This document shows, in pieces, positions 40,677 through 52,537 of a stretch of 64,000 bases of DNA; the first letter of the stretch is position 1, and each line of letters starts with the position of its first letter. This stretch comes from Tetradesmus obliquus (Eukaryota > Chlorophyta > Chlorophyceae > Sphaeropleales > Scenedesmaceae), in NCBI GenBank assembly GCA_030272155.1, contig CP126200.1, positions 1,736,001-1,800,000 of the forward strand. The letters run 5' to 3'. A program made the translations under genes and the position numbers. The notes beneath the pieces were generated by a model. That model was given only the letters and a program-made list of their open reading frames with translations, ran no database searches and was not told the DNA's origin.

Positions 40677-43600
40677 TCAGAAGTCCAGCCACGTCTGGTA
40701 GTACACACACGTCTGCGGCGATATCTGGCTGCCCTCGCAGCACTGGTCCATCACCGGGCACACGCCGCAGGGGATGGCCGTGAAGGGCGTGCTGTGCGGC
40801 ACTGCCAGCACTGCTGTCCTGTAGCGCTCCGGCTCCCCTTCATCGGCCGGCTCAATGGACTCAATCCTGCAACGGGAAGCAAGGATGAAAAGGCAGCCAG
40901 GCAGCAAGGCAGTGGGATAGTGAAGCAGTGAGGAGCAGCCTTGAAACATTTTAGGCACAGCGCCCCCCCTTCATCAGGCGGCTCGATGGACTCGATCCTG
41001 CAGGGTGCGAGCATGGGACAACGAGCAATTTGGCAGTGCGGCAGTGAGGAACAGCCTTACAGATGAGAAGACAGAACGAGACGAGCTCAGAGCAGCACAG
41101 CGCTACCAGCGGTGTGCACATGTGTGCATTGTCACGAGAGTACATGGTGTGGGCTGCCATGGCCCTAAAAGAGAAAAGAGTGTTGGTAACCTCACCGTCC
41201 GTCAGCGATGAGCGTCTCCAAGATGGTGAGGATGTCCGCCTCCCGCACCTCTGGGCTGATGCTGATTGTTTAGAGTTGCTGCTGCTGCTGCTGCCCTACA
41301 GCCCCTAGTGTCTGACAATTGACATTGGCGTGCGCAGCGGCAATCTGCGATGAGCGTCTCCAAGATGATGTGCTGAGGTGTCTAACTTCCCTCAACTTTA
41401 GACATGGGGGCTGCCGCTGTGCTAGTGAGTACCGCACCGTCCGTCAGCGATGAGCGTCTCCATGATGGTGAGGATGTCTTCTTCCCGCAGCTCCACGCGC
41501 GCCAGGCCCTTGCTGTTGATGAAGTGCGCGATGTCAGTCAGGCAGATGTGCGGCGACTGCGGCAGCAGCAGCAGCAGCACATCACATGTACGTACGCGCA
41601 TGTCAGTTGTGTTGCAAGCGTATGCCCCACTGCCGGCAATGATGTGCTGGAAGTGATGATGTTGGTACCTAAGAGCCCAGCTGAGAGTCGAGGTGACGCC
41701 GTACACAACACATTGCAAGCTACACTACACCAAAATAGATGGTGCCTGGGCCCCGCATCTAAGGACCTTCAAGCATGCACATACAACCACCCCTCTAACA
41801 TGTTGCTGTAGCGCCGCACCTCCTGGCGCTCCACCAGCTTGAAGCACGTCTCCCGCAGCACCTCAATGAACTCGCGGTCCAGCTGCTGGTCAGTGTACCT
41901 GCAGCAATGCAAAACACACAACACAGAGCGCTTGACTACGCAGTTACGATTCAACACACGGCCCACAGCAGTCAAGAGCAGCAGCTCTTTGAACTCACGG
42001 TCCAGCTGCTGGTCGGTGTACCTGACGCAGGAAGCAAGAGGTACAATGATACGCAGTCAGCACATAGCCAACACCTATCAGCGGCAGCTCTTTACAGTGC
42101 TGCACTTGGAACACACATGCAATACTGCAGCATATAGGCCACTTTATGACCACCAGCCGCTCGCCATGCAAAGCAAGAAAAGCAAGCACCAGCATTAACA
42201 CATATTTAGACCAGCTTGCATAGAAACGTCAGGAAAGCCGAACCGCAAGCATCATCCCAGCAACAGCAGCGCCGCACCAGGATCTCGCGCAACGGCAAAA
42301 GTTGAAAAGCATGACAGCCAAGCCATACATACCAGAACCTCAGAGATAGGCAACAACAGCAGATGTATACAACCAGAGGCAATCACCCACGCGCCAGGCG
42401 CCGCCCGTGATCTCGCACGAGGGCTCCAACGCGAACCGCATGTACAGCATTTGCGCGGTACGACAAACCCATCGCATACGCACCCGCAACATTTGTACAA
42501 AATAATTAATGCAGAGACACGCAGCCTACGCACCAGGCGCCGCCGGTGATCTCGCGCGAGGGCTCCAGCTCGAACAGCATGTACAGCTTGCGGCTGGGGT
42601 TGTTCACGTTTTTGACGGACTTGATCAGGCTCTTGCCCTCCAGCGCCTTGAGCATCTTGGTCACCTGCGGCTGCGCCAGGTTGGTGCGCACCTTGAGGTC
42701 GCGCGTCCATACGCCTGCACAGGGTTCAGGAAATGTTTTGAACAGGTGTTGGTAACAGTTAGTTACGATCAGGTGTTGGTCGTGGTGGGCTTGTGGCTGC
42801 GCCAGGTTGGTGCGCACCTTGAATTCGCGCGTCCACACGCCTGCAGGACACACATGTGTTTGCATGCATTACGATTTTGCATTCTTGGTAGTGTCAGTTG
42901 TCGCTCAAAAGTGGTGTGGTGGCGACGTGCGGCTGCGCCAGGTTGGTGCGCACATTGAGGTTGCGCAACCACACGGCTGCAGGACAGATATGTTGTTGCA
43001 TTGATGTTGGTGACAGTTGCTAGTCACAGGGTGCGGGGTACCCCGCTTGCTGTCACCGCCATTGCTGTCACTGCTGTCACAGCCATTAATGGCATTATTT
43101 CTGTCACCGCCGTTGCAGGCTGCATGATCCCAGCTCAACAGCGCTGCTTGTAGGGCATCTGTGAAGCGCGGCCCTACTGCATGCATGTTCAGCAGAAATA
43201 GGCAGTTCTCACATGTCAACGACCAAATGCGTTGGACCATTACTTGGTTGTATTTATGCTCGGCTACTCTGCCGGCTCACCTGTGTTTCCCGCCTGCTTG
43301 ATGACCTGGTACACCAGCAGCTCCTCTGCACTCAGGCCCTTGGTGCTGCAGGATAGGCAAACAACACAATCAACGATGTAAAACGACGGCATCAGGATGT
43401 GTGCTGTGATGTGCACATGACAGTCTTGCAGGAGCAGCTGCAGCAAGTGTCCTGCAGCACAAGCAGCTGCCGCTATGCTGATGCTTGCAGCGTACACGCA
43501 CATGCACATGTACAGCTTCACACCTTACTTCACCAGCATGCAGCACAGCACATGCAGAGTATCGCATAGCTGCTGCTGGCTCATCTCAGCAGAACAACGA

Positions 43601-44442
43601 TGTAATCAACAATCAAGCATTGCCACACTCCCTCACTCACCGGTTGTCCTGAGGCTGTGCTGCCTTATACAGCAGCTGCGTGCCCTGCTTGAACAGTGCC
43701 ACCTTGCTGCTGCGCAGCAGGTTGTTCAGCGCAGTCACGCGCGCTGCCAGGTCAATGTGCGCCAGCGGGCCTGTCGGTCCTGTGACCATGTCATTGCCGA
43801 CGCCCTGCACATGCAGAGTGTCACAGTGACATGTCGAACGTAACATCTGTAGGTTTGTTTGATTATAGAGCAGCGCATGGTTGTGCAAGTGGCAACTGGA
43901 GTGGTGCAGCCCGCTGTCTGCGAATTTCGGCTGCAGTGTTTCGCAGAGGCGCTTCCTGCAAGCTGCTGCAGTGCTGCCACAAGGCGCTGTCCTGCAAGCT
44001 GCTGCAGTAGCTGCGCCTGGTGCGCTCTGCGGCTCAAATGCTTCTGGCACATGACAACTGTAAGCAATAGACACACTTTGCGCCACAGGATAGCAGCGTA
44101 ACACTTGAATCCAGGCATCACATATGCTGTCCCGTATGCTGCTGCAGAAGGTACTGTGGTTCCTGCGCGACGTTCTGCGTTTCCTTTTGATGTGCACAGC
44201 ACACACAGCACATGCCATGCAGGTGCTCTTCAACACAAAGAGAGCACAGCAGCTGTCCTGCAAGACGGGCTGAGTTCTGCCTAATGCCTCCGTGCGTGTG
44301 TAGAGAACGGAACCAGCTCAACCATTGCAATTGACGTTACTGTGCTTACCTCTGGGTTCTGTGCACACAGCTTGAGGATTGCCGCCTCCACTTGAGCGTC
44401 TCCTGTTACCTTCGACATTGCAGAAGATCCAGCAGCAGACAT
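40677..44442 (-). CDS. RPC6: RNA polymerase III subunit RPC6 (POLR3F/RPC34)
   Basis: Exons 44442-44350, 43804-43641, 43345-43281, 42714-42534, 41898-41820, 41556-41438 and 40866-40677 join in phase to 296 residues (about 316 in humans). The start has a GCCACC context. Winged-helix repeats are recognisable: GLSAEELLVYQVIKQAGNTG, then VWTRDLKVRTNLAQPQVTKM and LYMLFELEPSREITGGAW. The segment VELREEDILTIMETLIADGR follows. The C-terminus CGVCPVMDQCCEGSQISPQT plus CVYYQTWLDF carries the cysteines that bind a 4Fe-4S cluster in the human protein. RPC6 belongs to the RPC3/6/7 subcomplex that opens promoters for tRNA and 5S genes. Exon 5 ends at a weak GTGCGG donor. Introns carry many ghost exons. Confidence 0.93.
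40960..41375 (-). repeat. Ghosts of RPC6 exon 7 head and exon 6 tail
   Basis: A copy of the exon 7 head (RIESIEPPDEGG) with acceptor lies at about 40965-41001. Copies of the exon 6 tail (ILTILETLIADG) lie at about 41195-41245 and, shorter, 41345-41375. Confidence 0.87.
41983..42030 (-). repeat. Ghost of RPC6 exon 5 head
   Basis: Sense strand: GTCAG followed by a copy of YTDQQLDREF with two synonymous changes, 115 bp before the true exon in transcription order. Confidence 0.87.
42388..42985 (-). repeat. Ghosts of RPC6 exon 4, both ends
   Basis: The exon 4 tail (EPSREITGGAW) is copied at about 42388-42445. The exon 4 head (VWTRDLKVRTNLAQPQ) is copied at about 42788-42845 and 42925-42982. The true exon 42714-42534 lies between, so ghosts flank both of its sides. 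Confidence 0.9.
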
Positions 44443-45053
44443 GGTGGCCGGGCTCCTGCGCTGCTTTCACTGCTGCTGGGTTCGTCAGCAGCTTAGTGGT
44501 GCCCAGCCACCCACGGATGCCCCGTTGTGCGACTATGCAGTTGATTGATTGTACAGGTTTGGCTGTGTCAGAACGCCTGTCTTCACACCCAGCAGGTGAC
44601 ACCTAGCAGCAACTGAAATGCCTGTGATGCTGCGGAGCTGGCAATACGATGCGTTCGTCCTGGATTCGTGAATTGGCTCGTGAGCTAGCTGTGCTGCAGG
44701 TGTAGACTACAAGTACAGGCACTGCGAAGCAGGAGCAGCAGTTCACACCGCAACTGCGGCAATCGTACTCGGACTCTTCTGCATGTAGTCACTCTACTAG
44801 AAGCAACTGGTCGTGTTGACTACGGTTGCTGCGAGCAAGTGCCTCTTCTGCCACCGAATTGTCACATGGCAGTTGTCATGACAAAACGACGGCGAGCTTC
44901 TCTCTGGCCGCTTCGGATGTCACCGGCACCATCCGACAATCCTCAAAGTAAGACCAGCGAAGCTACGCAACAACTGCGTGAACACCGAGTTCACCCTTTG
45001 TTTGCCAGTGCCCTGCCTGACATACAACAGGAAACAAACAGCAACTTTGCAGT
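44443..45053. promoter_or_regulatory. Candidate bidirectional promoter, RPC6 and HAS1
   Basis: A 611-bp gap separates the divergent starts of a Pol III subunit and a ribosome-biogenesis helicase. No specific element was recognised. Co-regulation of this pair is plausible from function. Confidence 0.4.
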
Positions 45054-47213
45054 ATGGGAGACCTTAACGGGGAGGCAAAGAAGCGCAAACGCAAACGCAG
45101 CAAGCCTGGCCAAGCCAGCCCAGCAGCAGCTGCAGCAGCAGCAGCAGAGGCACCTGCAGTCAAAAAGGTGGGCTGCATGTCTTGCTAGCAGCTCAACGGT
45201 GCTGAACACGACACAGGTATTGTAATGATGTGCATTAACGATGCTGCATGACGCGTGCCATGTTTGGCTTTTGTGCGGTGGCTGTCAGTCTCCTGAAGCA
45301 ATCTGCACTCCATGTACAATGAAGCTCATTCATACCTGATAACATATGTCCGCACCCAGCACCTGCAGCTGGCATTCTTACACTACCCATGCTTATTTGT
45401 CTGCTTCTGGTGTCTGCTGACGCACAGGCCCAGCAGCAGCAGCTGAAGCGGCAGCTACAACAGCAGGCGCGGCAGCAGGCAGACAGCAGCAGCGAAAAGC
45501 AGGAGTCAGGCGATGCAGATGACGAGGAGCGCATGGTTGACTTAGGCAATGGCCAGATGGCTGCAGCAGATGACTTTGAAGAGGATGACATCCAAAGTGA
45601 CAGTGACAATGACGAGGGTGAGTAACACAGCCCATGACAGTGCACTCTCTGTGTGACTCGAGTTGCAGCAGCATGGCAAGGTGACAGCGCTTTTCATTGC
45701 GCACATGCGTCTGCTGCTGTTTTCTTGGCCTAAGCTTGAGCGGGGGATATGCCGTGCACATGACATGATGCCTGCTGCTTCGGCATCACTTATTTCGGCA
45801 TGCATTTTGAAAGAGGATGGCTTACAAAAGAAGCAGCTGACTTGATGTGCCCGCCGCACTGGCTGCTTTTTGAATGCTGCATGCTTATGAGGCAGCTCAG
45901 ATGACGCGTGTCAACCCTGGGGCTGAGGGTTTAGATGTGGAGAACCACACACAATAATTCAAACACTGATTTGACGTGCAATGGGTGTTGTTTTGTTTGT
46001 TGTGCTTTGTTTGCTTTTTCGTGCAGGCGAGGACGGCAGCTTAGACGATGAGGGAGAAGATGCAGAAGATGATGAAGAGGATGATGATGAGGCAGAGGTG
46101 GAGGACAGTGAAGAGGAAGAGGAAGAGCAGCAGCAGCAGCAGCATGCAGCCAAAGTGAGTGGGCTGCCGAGCACAGTGCTCACAAACATTCTGTGCATCA
46201 ACTCTGCAGAGGTGTTGTGTGCGCATCAGACCTGCAGCAGAAGCATGAGAAGGTTTCGCGCATCGTTCGACTGCAGTTACCGCAGCGCTGTGCATGTTGA
46301 CAAGTGCACAGCATTGCGCGGCACCTATCGGCTGCTCACGCCCACACGGCCACATCCATCACCTGACTGCAATCCCTTGCATCTGCTGTGCCGTCCGCAG
46401 AAGCAACGGCCAGACCCCGAGCAAGCAGCAGCAGCAGCAGCAGCCAAGCAGCAGAAGAAGAAGCAGAAGGACCCTCTGGGTGGCAGCCTGGCCCTGCAGG
46501 TGGAGCAGCACACAGCGCAGGTGTCTGGCATCATGTCTGCTGCAACATTCAGCAGCCTTGAGCTGAGTGAGCAGACTGCCAAGGGCATCGAGGAGATGAA
46601 GTTTACCTACATGACTGAAGTGCAGGTAAACAGGAGTTCGAGCGGTAAACATAGGAAAGTTTGTGTTCAGCAGCTGAGCAGTTAGTGCTGGCACCAGTTC
46701 CTCGAGGAGATGAAGTTCACCTACATGACGGCAGTGCAGGTGGGTGGGGATGAGAGGTTTTTGCAGGAAAGTTGACACAGCCCTGTCATTAGCAGCCGTG
46801 CAAAATGTCGGGCAAATGGCGTTGAGGAGATGAAGTTCACCTGCATGACGGAAGTGCAGGTAAGCAGGAGTTGAATGTCGGCAGCTGCACAGTTGCTGTA
46901 GAAGTGAAAATTATAGTCAAACGTGGGGCAATCTTGAGTCTGTTCCCCTAATACTCTGTAAAGTAACAGAGAAAGTAACAGAGATAGTGATGGAGGCAGA
47001 AGATGACATAGAGCTTGTAGTGCTGATTAACCCCTGTGTCATCCTCTGCAGGCGCGCACCATCCCAGCGCTGCTCACTCAATAGTCTAGGCAACTGTGCT
47101 CAGCTTCACCCTACTCTCCTTGCTGCTGTTGTGTGATACATTTGCAGGCACGCACCATCCCAGCTCTGCTCACTCCTAGTCTAGGCAACTGTGCTGGGCT
47201 TCACCCTGCTCCT

Positions 47214-47270
<57 letters not shown>

Positions 47271-47351
47271 GTGATGCATTTGCAGGCGCGCACCATCCCA
47301 GCGCTGCTCGCTCATAGTCTAGGCAACTGTGCTGGGCTTCACCCTGCTCCT

Positions 47352-47402
<51 letters not shown>

Positions 47403-49503
47403 GTGATGCATTTGCAGGCGCGCACCATCCCAGCGCTGCTCACTGGGCGTGACGTGCTGGGCGCAGCGCGCACCGGCAGCGGCAAGACGCTCGCCTTCCT
47501 CATCCCTGCAGTGGAGCTGATGCACAGGGCCAAGTTCATGCCGCGCAACGGCACAGGCACCATCGTGATCGCACCCACACGCGAGCTGGCGCTGCAGGTG
47601 GGTGCGGCTGCTGCTGTGCTTGAAAGGCTGGTTTGGTGCGTGGTTGCTTGCTGCTTGGGATGTAAGTTCATCTGCGCTTCTAGATACGAGCAGTTGCTGT
47701 TCGGGCACGCGAATGACTAGCAGCAGCTGCAGCTCACTGCTGCCAACTTCTAGCGGTTGCTCATCATGTTACCTTGTCATGTTATTTTGTCTTGTAACAG
47801 ATCTATGGCGTCGCGCGGGACCTGATGAAGGGCCACAGCCAGACGCACGGCCTGGTCATGGGCGGCGCCAACAGGCGCGCTGAGGCGGAGAAGCTGGTCA
47901 AGGGCGTCAACCTGCTGGTGAGTGTGTCATTTTGGTGTTATGTAACATGTTACATCTTGTTTGATTGTGCCAGGCTTTTGGATTGTGTGGAACGACAAGC
48001 AGCATCAGCCCGCAGCTGGCACACAAACCAAAACACTCCTTACTTGTTCCTCCTGCTCAAACAGCGTTGGAACTATGCCTTCTGTGGCGTTTCGTGTCCG
48101 CCGCTTACCCTAACTTACTTGTTCGCATCTGTTTTCCTGCAGGTTGCCACTCCCGGGCGGCTGCTGGACCACCTGCAGAACACCAAGGGCTTTGTGTTCC
48201 GCAACCTGGCCTGCCTGGTCATTGATGAGGCGGACCGCATCCTGGAGATTGGCTTTGAGGAGGAGATGCGCCAGATCATCAAGCTGCTGCCCAAGGAGCG
48301 GCAGACCATGCTGTTCAGCGCCACTCAGACCACCAAGGTGCGCAGGGTTGGTTGGGTGCAACATGTCTGTTGTTTGAGACAAATCGCTGTACATGCCAGC
48401 TGCTTGATCGCTGCTTTCGCAAAGTCAACAAGCACACCCTGCTTGTCGTATTGCATTGCATCAAACAGGTGGAGGACCTGGCTCGGCTGTCGTTCAAGAA
48501 CAAGCCGCTGTATGTCGGCGTGGATGACAGCCGCACCACCTCAACTGCTGAAGGCCTGGAGCAGGGCTACGTGGTCGTGCCTGCTGACAAGCGGCTGCTG
48601 CTGCTGTTCACGTTCTTGAAAAAGAACGCGGGCAAGAAGGTCATGGTCTTCTTCAGCAGCTGCAACAGCGTCAAGTACCACAGGTGAGGCTGCCAGCTGT
48701 TGCTGGTTTTGAACTTGGCAATACGACATGAAAGTGACATGCGTAAGTCAAGTGACGGTCTTCTTCAGCAGCTGCAATAGCGTCAAGTACCACAGGTGAG
48801 CCGGGCACGAGTAGATGAAGCCTCTTTACTAATATTGCAGCACTTCCGACACATCAAAGCACTTCCCGGGCAGCGCGAGCTGTTCAGCCACATGAGCGTT
48901 ATGTCCGACACCTGACACTGTATCCACTGCCGAGCTGCAAGTGGCTTCTCGACTGGCTATGACTACTTGAGCATACAGTTCAGCGGCAGGGGTTCAAGTC
49001 ACCCACCTTGTTCTGCAGCAGGCAGCAGTCCAGTGCTGAGCCGCCCACAGCCACCAGCTGCGCCTCAAGGCTCCGCAGGTAGTACAGCATGTGCCCTGCT
49101 TCACCTCATTTGTATATTTCTTTGTTGCACCCTCGCAGCGAGCTGTTCAACTACATCGACATCCCTGTGAAGGATATCCACGGCAAGCAGAAGCAGGCCA
49201 AGCGCACCTCCACCTTCTTCGAGTTCTGCAACGCCGAGAAGGGCATACTGCTGTGCACCGACGTGGCAGCGCGCGGCCTGGACATTCCTGCGGTCGACTG
49301 GATCATCCAGTATGACCCGCCTGATGACCCCAAGGAGTACATCCACAGGGTGAGGTTCATTGCGAAGTTCAAGCTGACATCGAGGGTGTGTTTTTGTCGG
49401 CAAATTACGAGGTCGCTGCCCAAGCATAGCACAGCCTGGCTACGGTTTGCTATCCTTGACGTGCTTCAACCAACCCAGCTGCGCTTGGTGTACTGCAGCC
49501 AAC

Positions 49504-49558
<55 letters not shown>

Positions 49559-49791
49559 GCTGCAGGTGGGCCGTACCGCGCGTGGGCGTGACGGGCGTGG
49601 GCGTGCGCTGCTGATGCTGATGCCTGAGGAGCTGGGCTTCCTCAAGTACCTCAAGCAGGCCAAGGTGGGTGGAGCGCTGTTCCTACTATCAATTAGATTA
49701 GTATTGTTCTTCTTATTCTTATTATTTTTCTTCTTATTATTTTTATTAACTATCATCAGTATTATTATTATCATTATTATTATTATTATCA

Positions 49792-49881
<90 letters not shown>

Positions 49882-50471
49882 GCTTGCATGCGTTTTTGAT
49901 TGATCTGCAGACCGCAAATTTCACAGTACCCAATTTGAACTTCACCATGAACTCCCTGCAGGTGCCGCTGAACGAGTACGAGTTCCCGCTGAACAAGCTG
50001 GCGAGCGTGCAGTTGCAGCTGGAGCGCCTGGTGGAGAAGAACTACTACCTGCACCAGAGCGCGCGAGAGAGCTACCGCAGCTACCTGCTGGCCTACAACA
50101 GTCACGCCCTCAAGGACATCTTCAACGTGCACACACTGGACCTGCAGGTGCGGCGTTGGGTTATTTAAGCGTGACATTAGGTTCGAAGGATTTAGTGCGT
50201 ACACAGAGGCTGCGGTGTGTGTGTGTGTGTGTGTGCACGCTGGACCTGCAGGTGTGGGATTTGATTTGAGGGTTGTAGCGCGTACAGTGAGGAACTGCAA
50301 GTTGTGTATACGGCTGTGTGCCAGCTGCTGCTGATATGCACACGCTGGGCCAGCACATATGTGTATGTGTGTCGGTTTAACCTTGTGACTGCTGCTGCTG
50401 CTGCTCACAGGCTGCGGCCAAGTCGTTTGGCTTTTCAGGCCCGCCGCGCGTCAACCTGCACAAGTGACTCA

Positions 50472-50524
<53 letters not shown>

Positions 50525-50596
50525 TGCGTCACACAGGCTGTGGCAAAGTCCTTTGACTTTTCAGGCCCGCCGCGCGTCAACCTCAACATTGACTCA

Positions 50597-50665
<69 letters not shown>

Positions 50666-50801
50666 CCACACAGGCTGTGGCCAAGTCCTTCGGCTTTTCA
50701 GGCCCGCCGCGTGTCAACCTCAATATTGAGAGCAAGGCAGCACACGGCCGCCGCGCAGCCAAGGCAAAGGCCGTCCCGTGTCGACCTGCATTAGCGGCTC
50801 A

Positions 50802-50845
<44 letters not shown>

Positions 50846-51061
50846 ATGCAGGCTGTTGCCAAGTCCTTCGGCTTTTCCGGCCCGCCCCGTGTCAACCTCA
50901 ACATTGAGAGCAAGGCAGCACACGGCCGCCGCGCAGCCAAGGCAAAGGCTGGCACAGCAGACTATCGGCGGTTCAAGGGGCAGAGCGGGCACACGTTCAG
51001 CGCGGCCAACCCGTATGGTGTGAGGGCCAAGGGCGACAACAGGCAGCTGGCGAGGTTTTAG
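45054..51061 (+). CDS. DDX18: DEAD-box RNA helicase Has1/DDX18
   Basis: Exons 45054-45167, 45428-45617, 46027-46154, 46401-46625, 47418-47597, 47801-47917, 48143-48337, 48469-48683, 49139-49349, 49566-49664, 49962-50147 and 50852-51061 join in phase to 689 residues (670 in humans). A basic nuclear-localisation segment ([12 protein letters not shown]) and a long acidic stretch precede the helicase core: Q motif region [15 protein letters not shown], motif I ARTGSGKT, Ia PTREL, Ib [28 protein letters not shown] and VI HRVGRTAR, with motif VI cut by an intron. The tail [15 protein letters not shown] plus [17 protein letters not shown] is diagnostic of Has1. Has1 acts in the nucleolus in 40S and 60S ribosome assembly. 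Introns carry many ghosts and microsatellites. Confidence 0.95.
46700..46864 (+). repeat. Two ghost copies of HAS1 exon 4 tail
   Basis: The segment [12 protein letters not shown] with donor recurs at about 46702-46740 and 46822-46860. The second has one Tyr to Cys change. Confidence 0.88.
47045..47417 (+). repeat. Three ghost copies of HAS1 exon 5 head with CTG runs
   Basis: Units of about 95-135 bp contain TTTGCAG, the segment ARTIPALL, a CTAGTCTAGGCAACTGTGCT block and a CTG run. Ghost heads begin at about 47052, 47147 and 47286; the true exon starts at 47418. The CTG runs of about 17 and 15 units differ in length between units. Confidence 0.93.
48757..48800 (+). repeat. Ghost copy of HAS1 exon 8 tail
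   Basis: Repeats [13 protein letters not shown] with its donor; one synonymous difference in 40 bases. Confidence 0.88.
49510..49545 (+). repeat. CTG run in HAS1 intron 9
   Basis: About 12 CTG units followed by GTGTGTG and the CTGCAG acceptor of the exon at 49566. Confidence 0.9.
49761..49880 (+). repeat. (ATT)n microsatellite in HAS1 intron 10
   Basis: About 120 bases of ATT units with a few ATC interruptions. It is the only long AT-rich simple repeat in the window. Confidence 0.96.
50230..50850 (+). repeat. Ghost copies of HAS1 exon 11 tail and exon 12 head
   Basis: The exon 11 tail (HTLDLQ) with donor recurs at about 50234-50256. The exon 12 head ([17 protein letters not shown]) with an acceptor recurs at about 50411, 50536 and 50673, each separated by CTG runs. 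The last copy extends about 100 bases (through [13 protein letters not shown]) with about five synonymous and no non-synonymous differences. Confidence 0.93.
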
Positions 51062-51867
51062 GCTTGTTGCGTAGTAGCTGAGCTGTGCACTGCATGCGTG
51101 CTGCACACGCAAAGCAGGGAGTGCTGCTGCAGCTGATCTTGCTGCTGGCTTGGCAAGCTGGCATCCTTGAAGCAGCTCCAGGAGCAGCTGGCGGCTGCTC
51201 AGCAAAGTTTTATGTTCTGTGTGAGCTGCAGTCAGGCGGACAGTACAGAGCAGCTGCCGTGGATTTGCCAGCGGCAATTCACTGCAATCCCTGCAAACCT
51301 TGGACATGCTCTGCGATGGCAGCTGGGATGCGTCAAAGGCAGCTGCTGTGCTGTCCTGGTGTGTGGACTTACTGTTGCGCCAGCTTGACTTTTCATCTGG
51401 CTGCAGAAGCAGCAGCAACAACAGCAGCTGGTGACTGGCTGGGCCAAGGCCGGCACACTCTGGATTTGCGCTAGCGTGTTGCCCTCTTTGTCATGCATGG
51501 GCCTGCGCCAGCTGATTGTTAACCGGGCATGCTGATACCAGCATGATGATCAGATGGCTGATTCAAATGCAGGCAAGCCTGGCTGTCAATGGTATATGTA
51601 TATATATGTACGATCAAGGGCGTTGATGGTGCTGTGATCCATTTGTACTTGATCATAGCCAGCTGGTCTGCTGCACTCCAGCAGGACCTGGGAGAAGGCT
51701 GGCAAGTGTGTAAAAGGCTTCAAAACGAAACAGTCATACAAGCGGTCTGGTCTGTTGCATTACCCTCTTGGCGCACTGCCAGTGCTGGAACAAACCTTAC
51801 TGACAAGCTGGCCACCACTGATCAGATCATGACGCAATACGGACCAAGCTGAGCTGACCACGTACCC
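51062..51867. other. Downstream of HAS1, no supported gene
   Basis: Holds the HAS1 3' UTR. A 129-codon open frame at 51085-51474 has no recognisable features. Confidence 0.4.
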
Positions 51868-52537
51868 TACATTACATTACATGCTCCACTCAACGAGGAG
51901 TGGGAACCCCAGTCAGGAGCCAACGAGAGGCTCATAGGGGGAGGAAACATCGAAGAAAAACTCATCATCGTCCAAACCGCCAGAAGAAACCGCAGAAAAG
52001 AACTCCTCAGCGTCATCAATAGCTTGAGCAATAGCATGAGAGGACAAAAGAACCTCAGGATCAGTGTCCGGGTGACACCGCATCAGATAGCAACAGTGCA
52101 CAAAAGCAGCCACCAAAGCAGGTGACTGTCTCATAAAAATGATCATGTCATCGCCTGCTGGATGGCACCCAGCAATGGTAGCCCATGTCTGTGACGAGGC
52201 CCCGAAGGGTTCAAACAACATAGCAAACCGCTCGCGGACTGGTGCATAGAACGGCCACTCAAAGACCATGTGAAACTCATCCTCAACAACCTCAGACTGG
52301 CAGCCCGGGCGTAAGCACACCCTGTCACTTCGCGGCACAGGAGGTCGCTGCCACCTGCCACTGCAGACACGTAAATCATGAGCACCCAAACGGAAACGGG
52401 TCAAGGACCCCAGATGCACTCTGTTGATCCCAGCAGTTTGAGAGACATAATCTGGGCACCATAAAGCTGGGCTCACAGACAGCATGTCAGCAGCAGAGCA
52501 TGCCGCAAACAACCGCTCACAAGTACTGTAGACGCCA
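51868..52537 (-). mobile_element. 5'-truncated LINE copy, about 670 bp
   Basis: Starts with ACATT units and matches the 3' part of the LINE at 23530-25110 in reverse orientation, covering the Cys/His region (CLRPGC, DEFHMVFEW) and the C-terminal tail. A frame of about 199 codons survives. Divergence from the first copy is roughly 10 percent by eye, and the last Cys of the zinc motif is replaced by Trp. Confidence 0.9.

Noticed and set aside
48980-49010. GGTTCAAGTC resembling a tRNA T-arm
   Set aside because: No matching acceptor stem, anticodon arm or D-arm nearby; it lies in a HAS1 intron.
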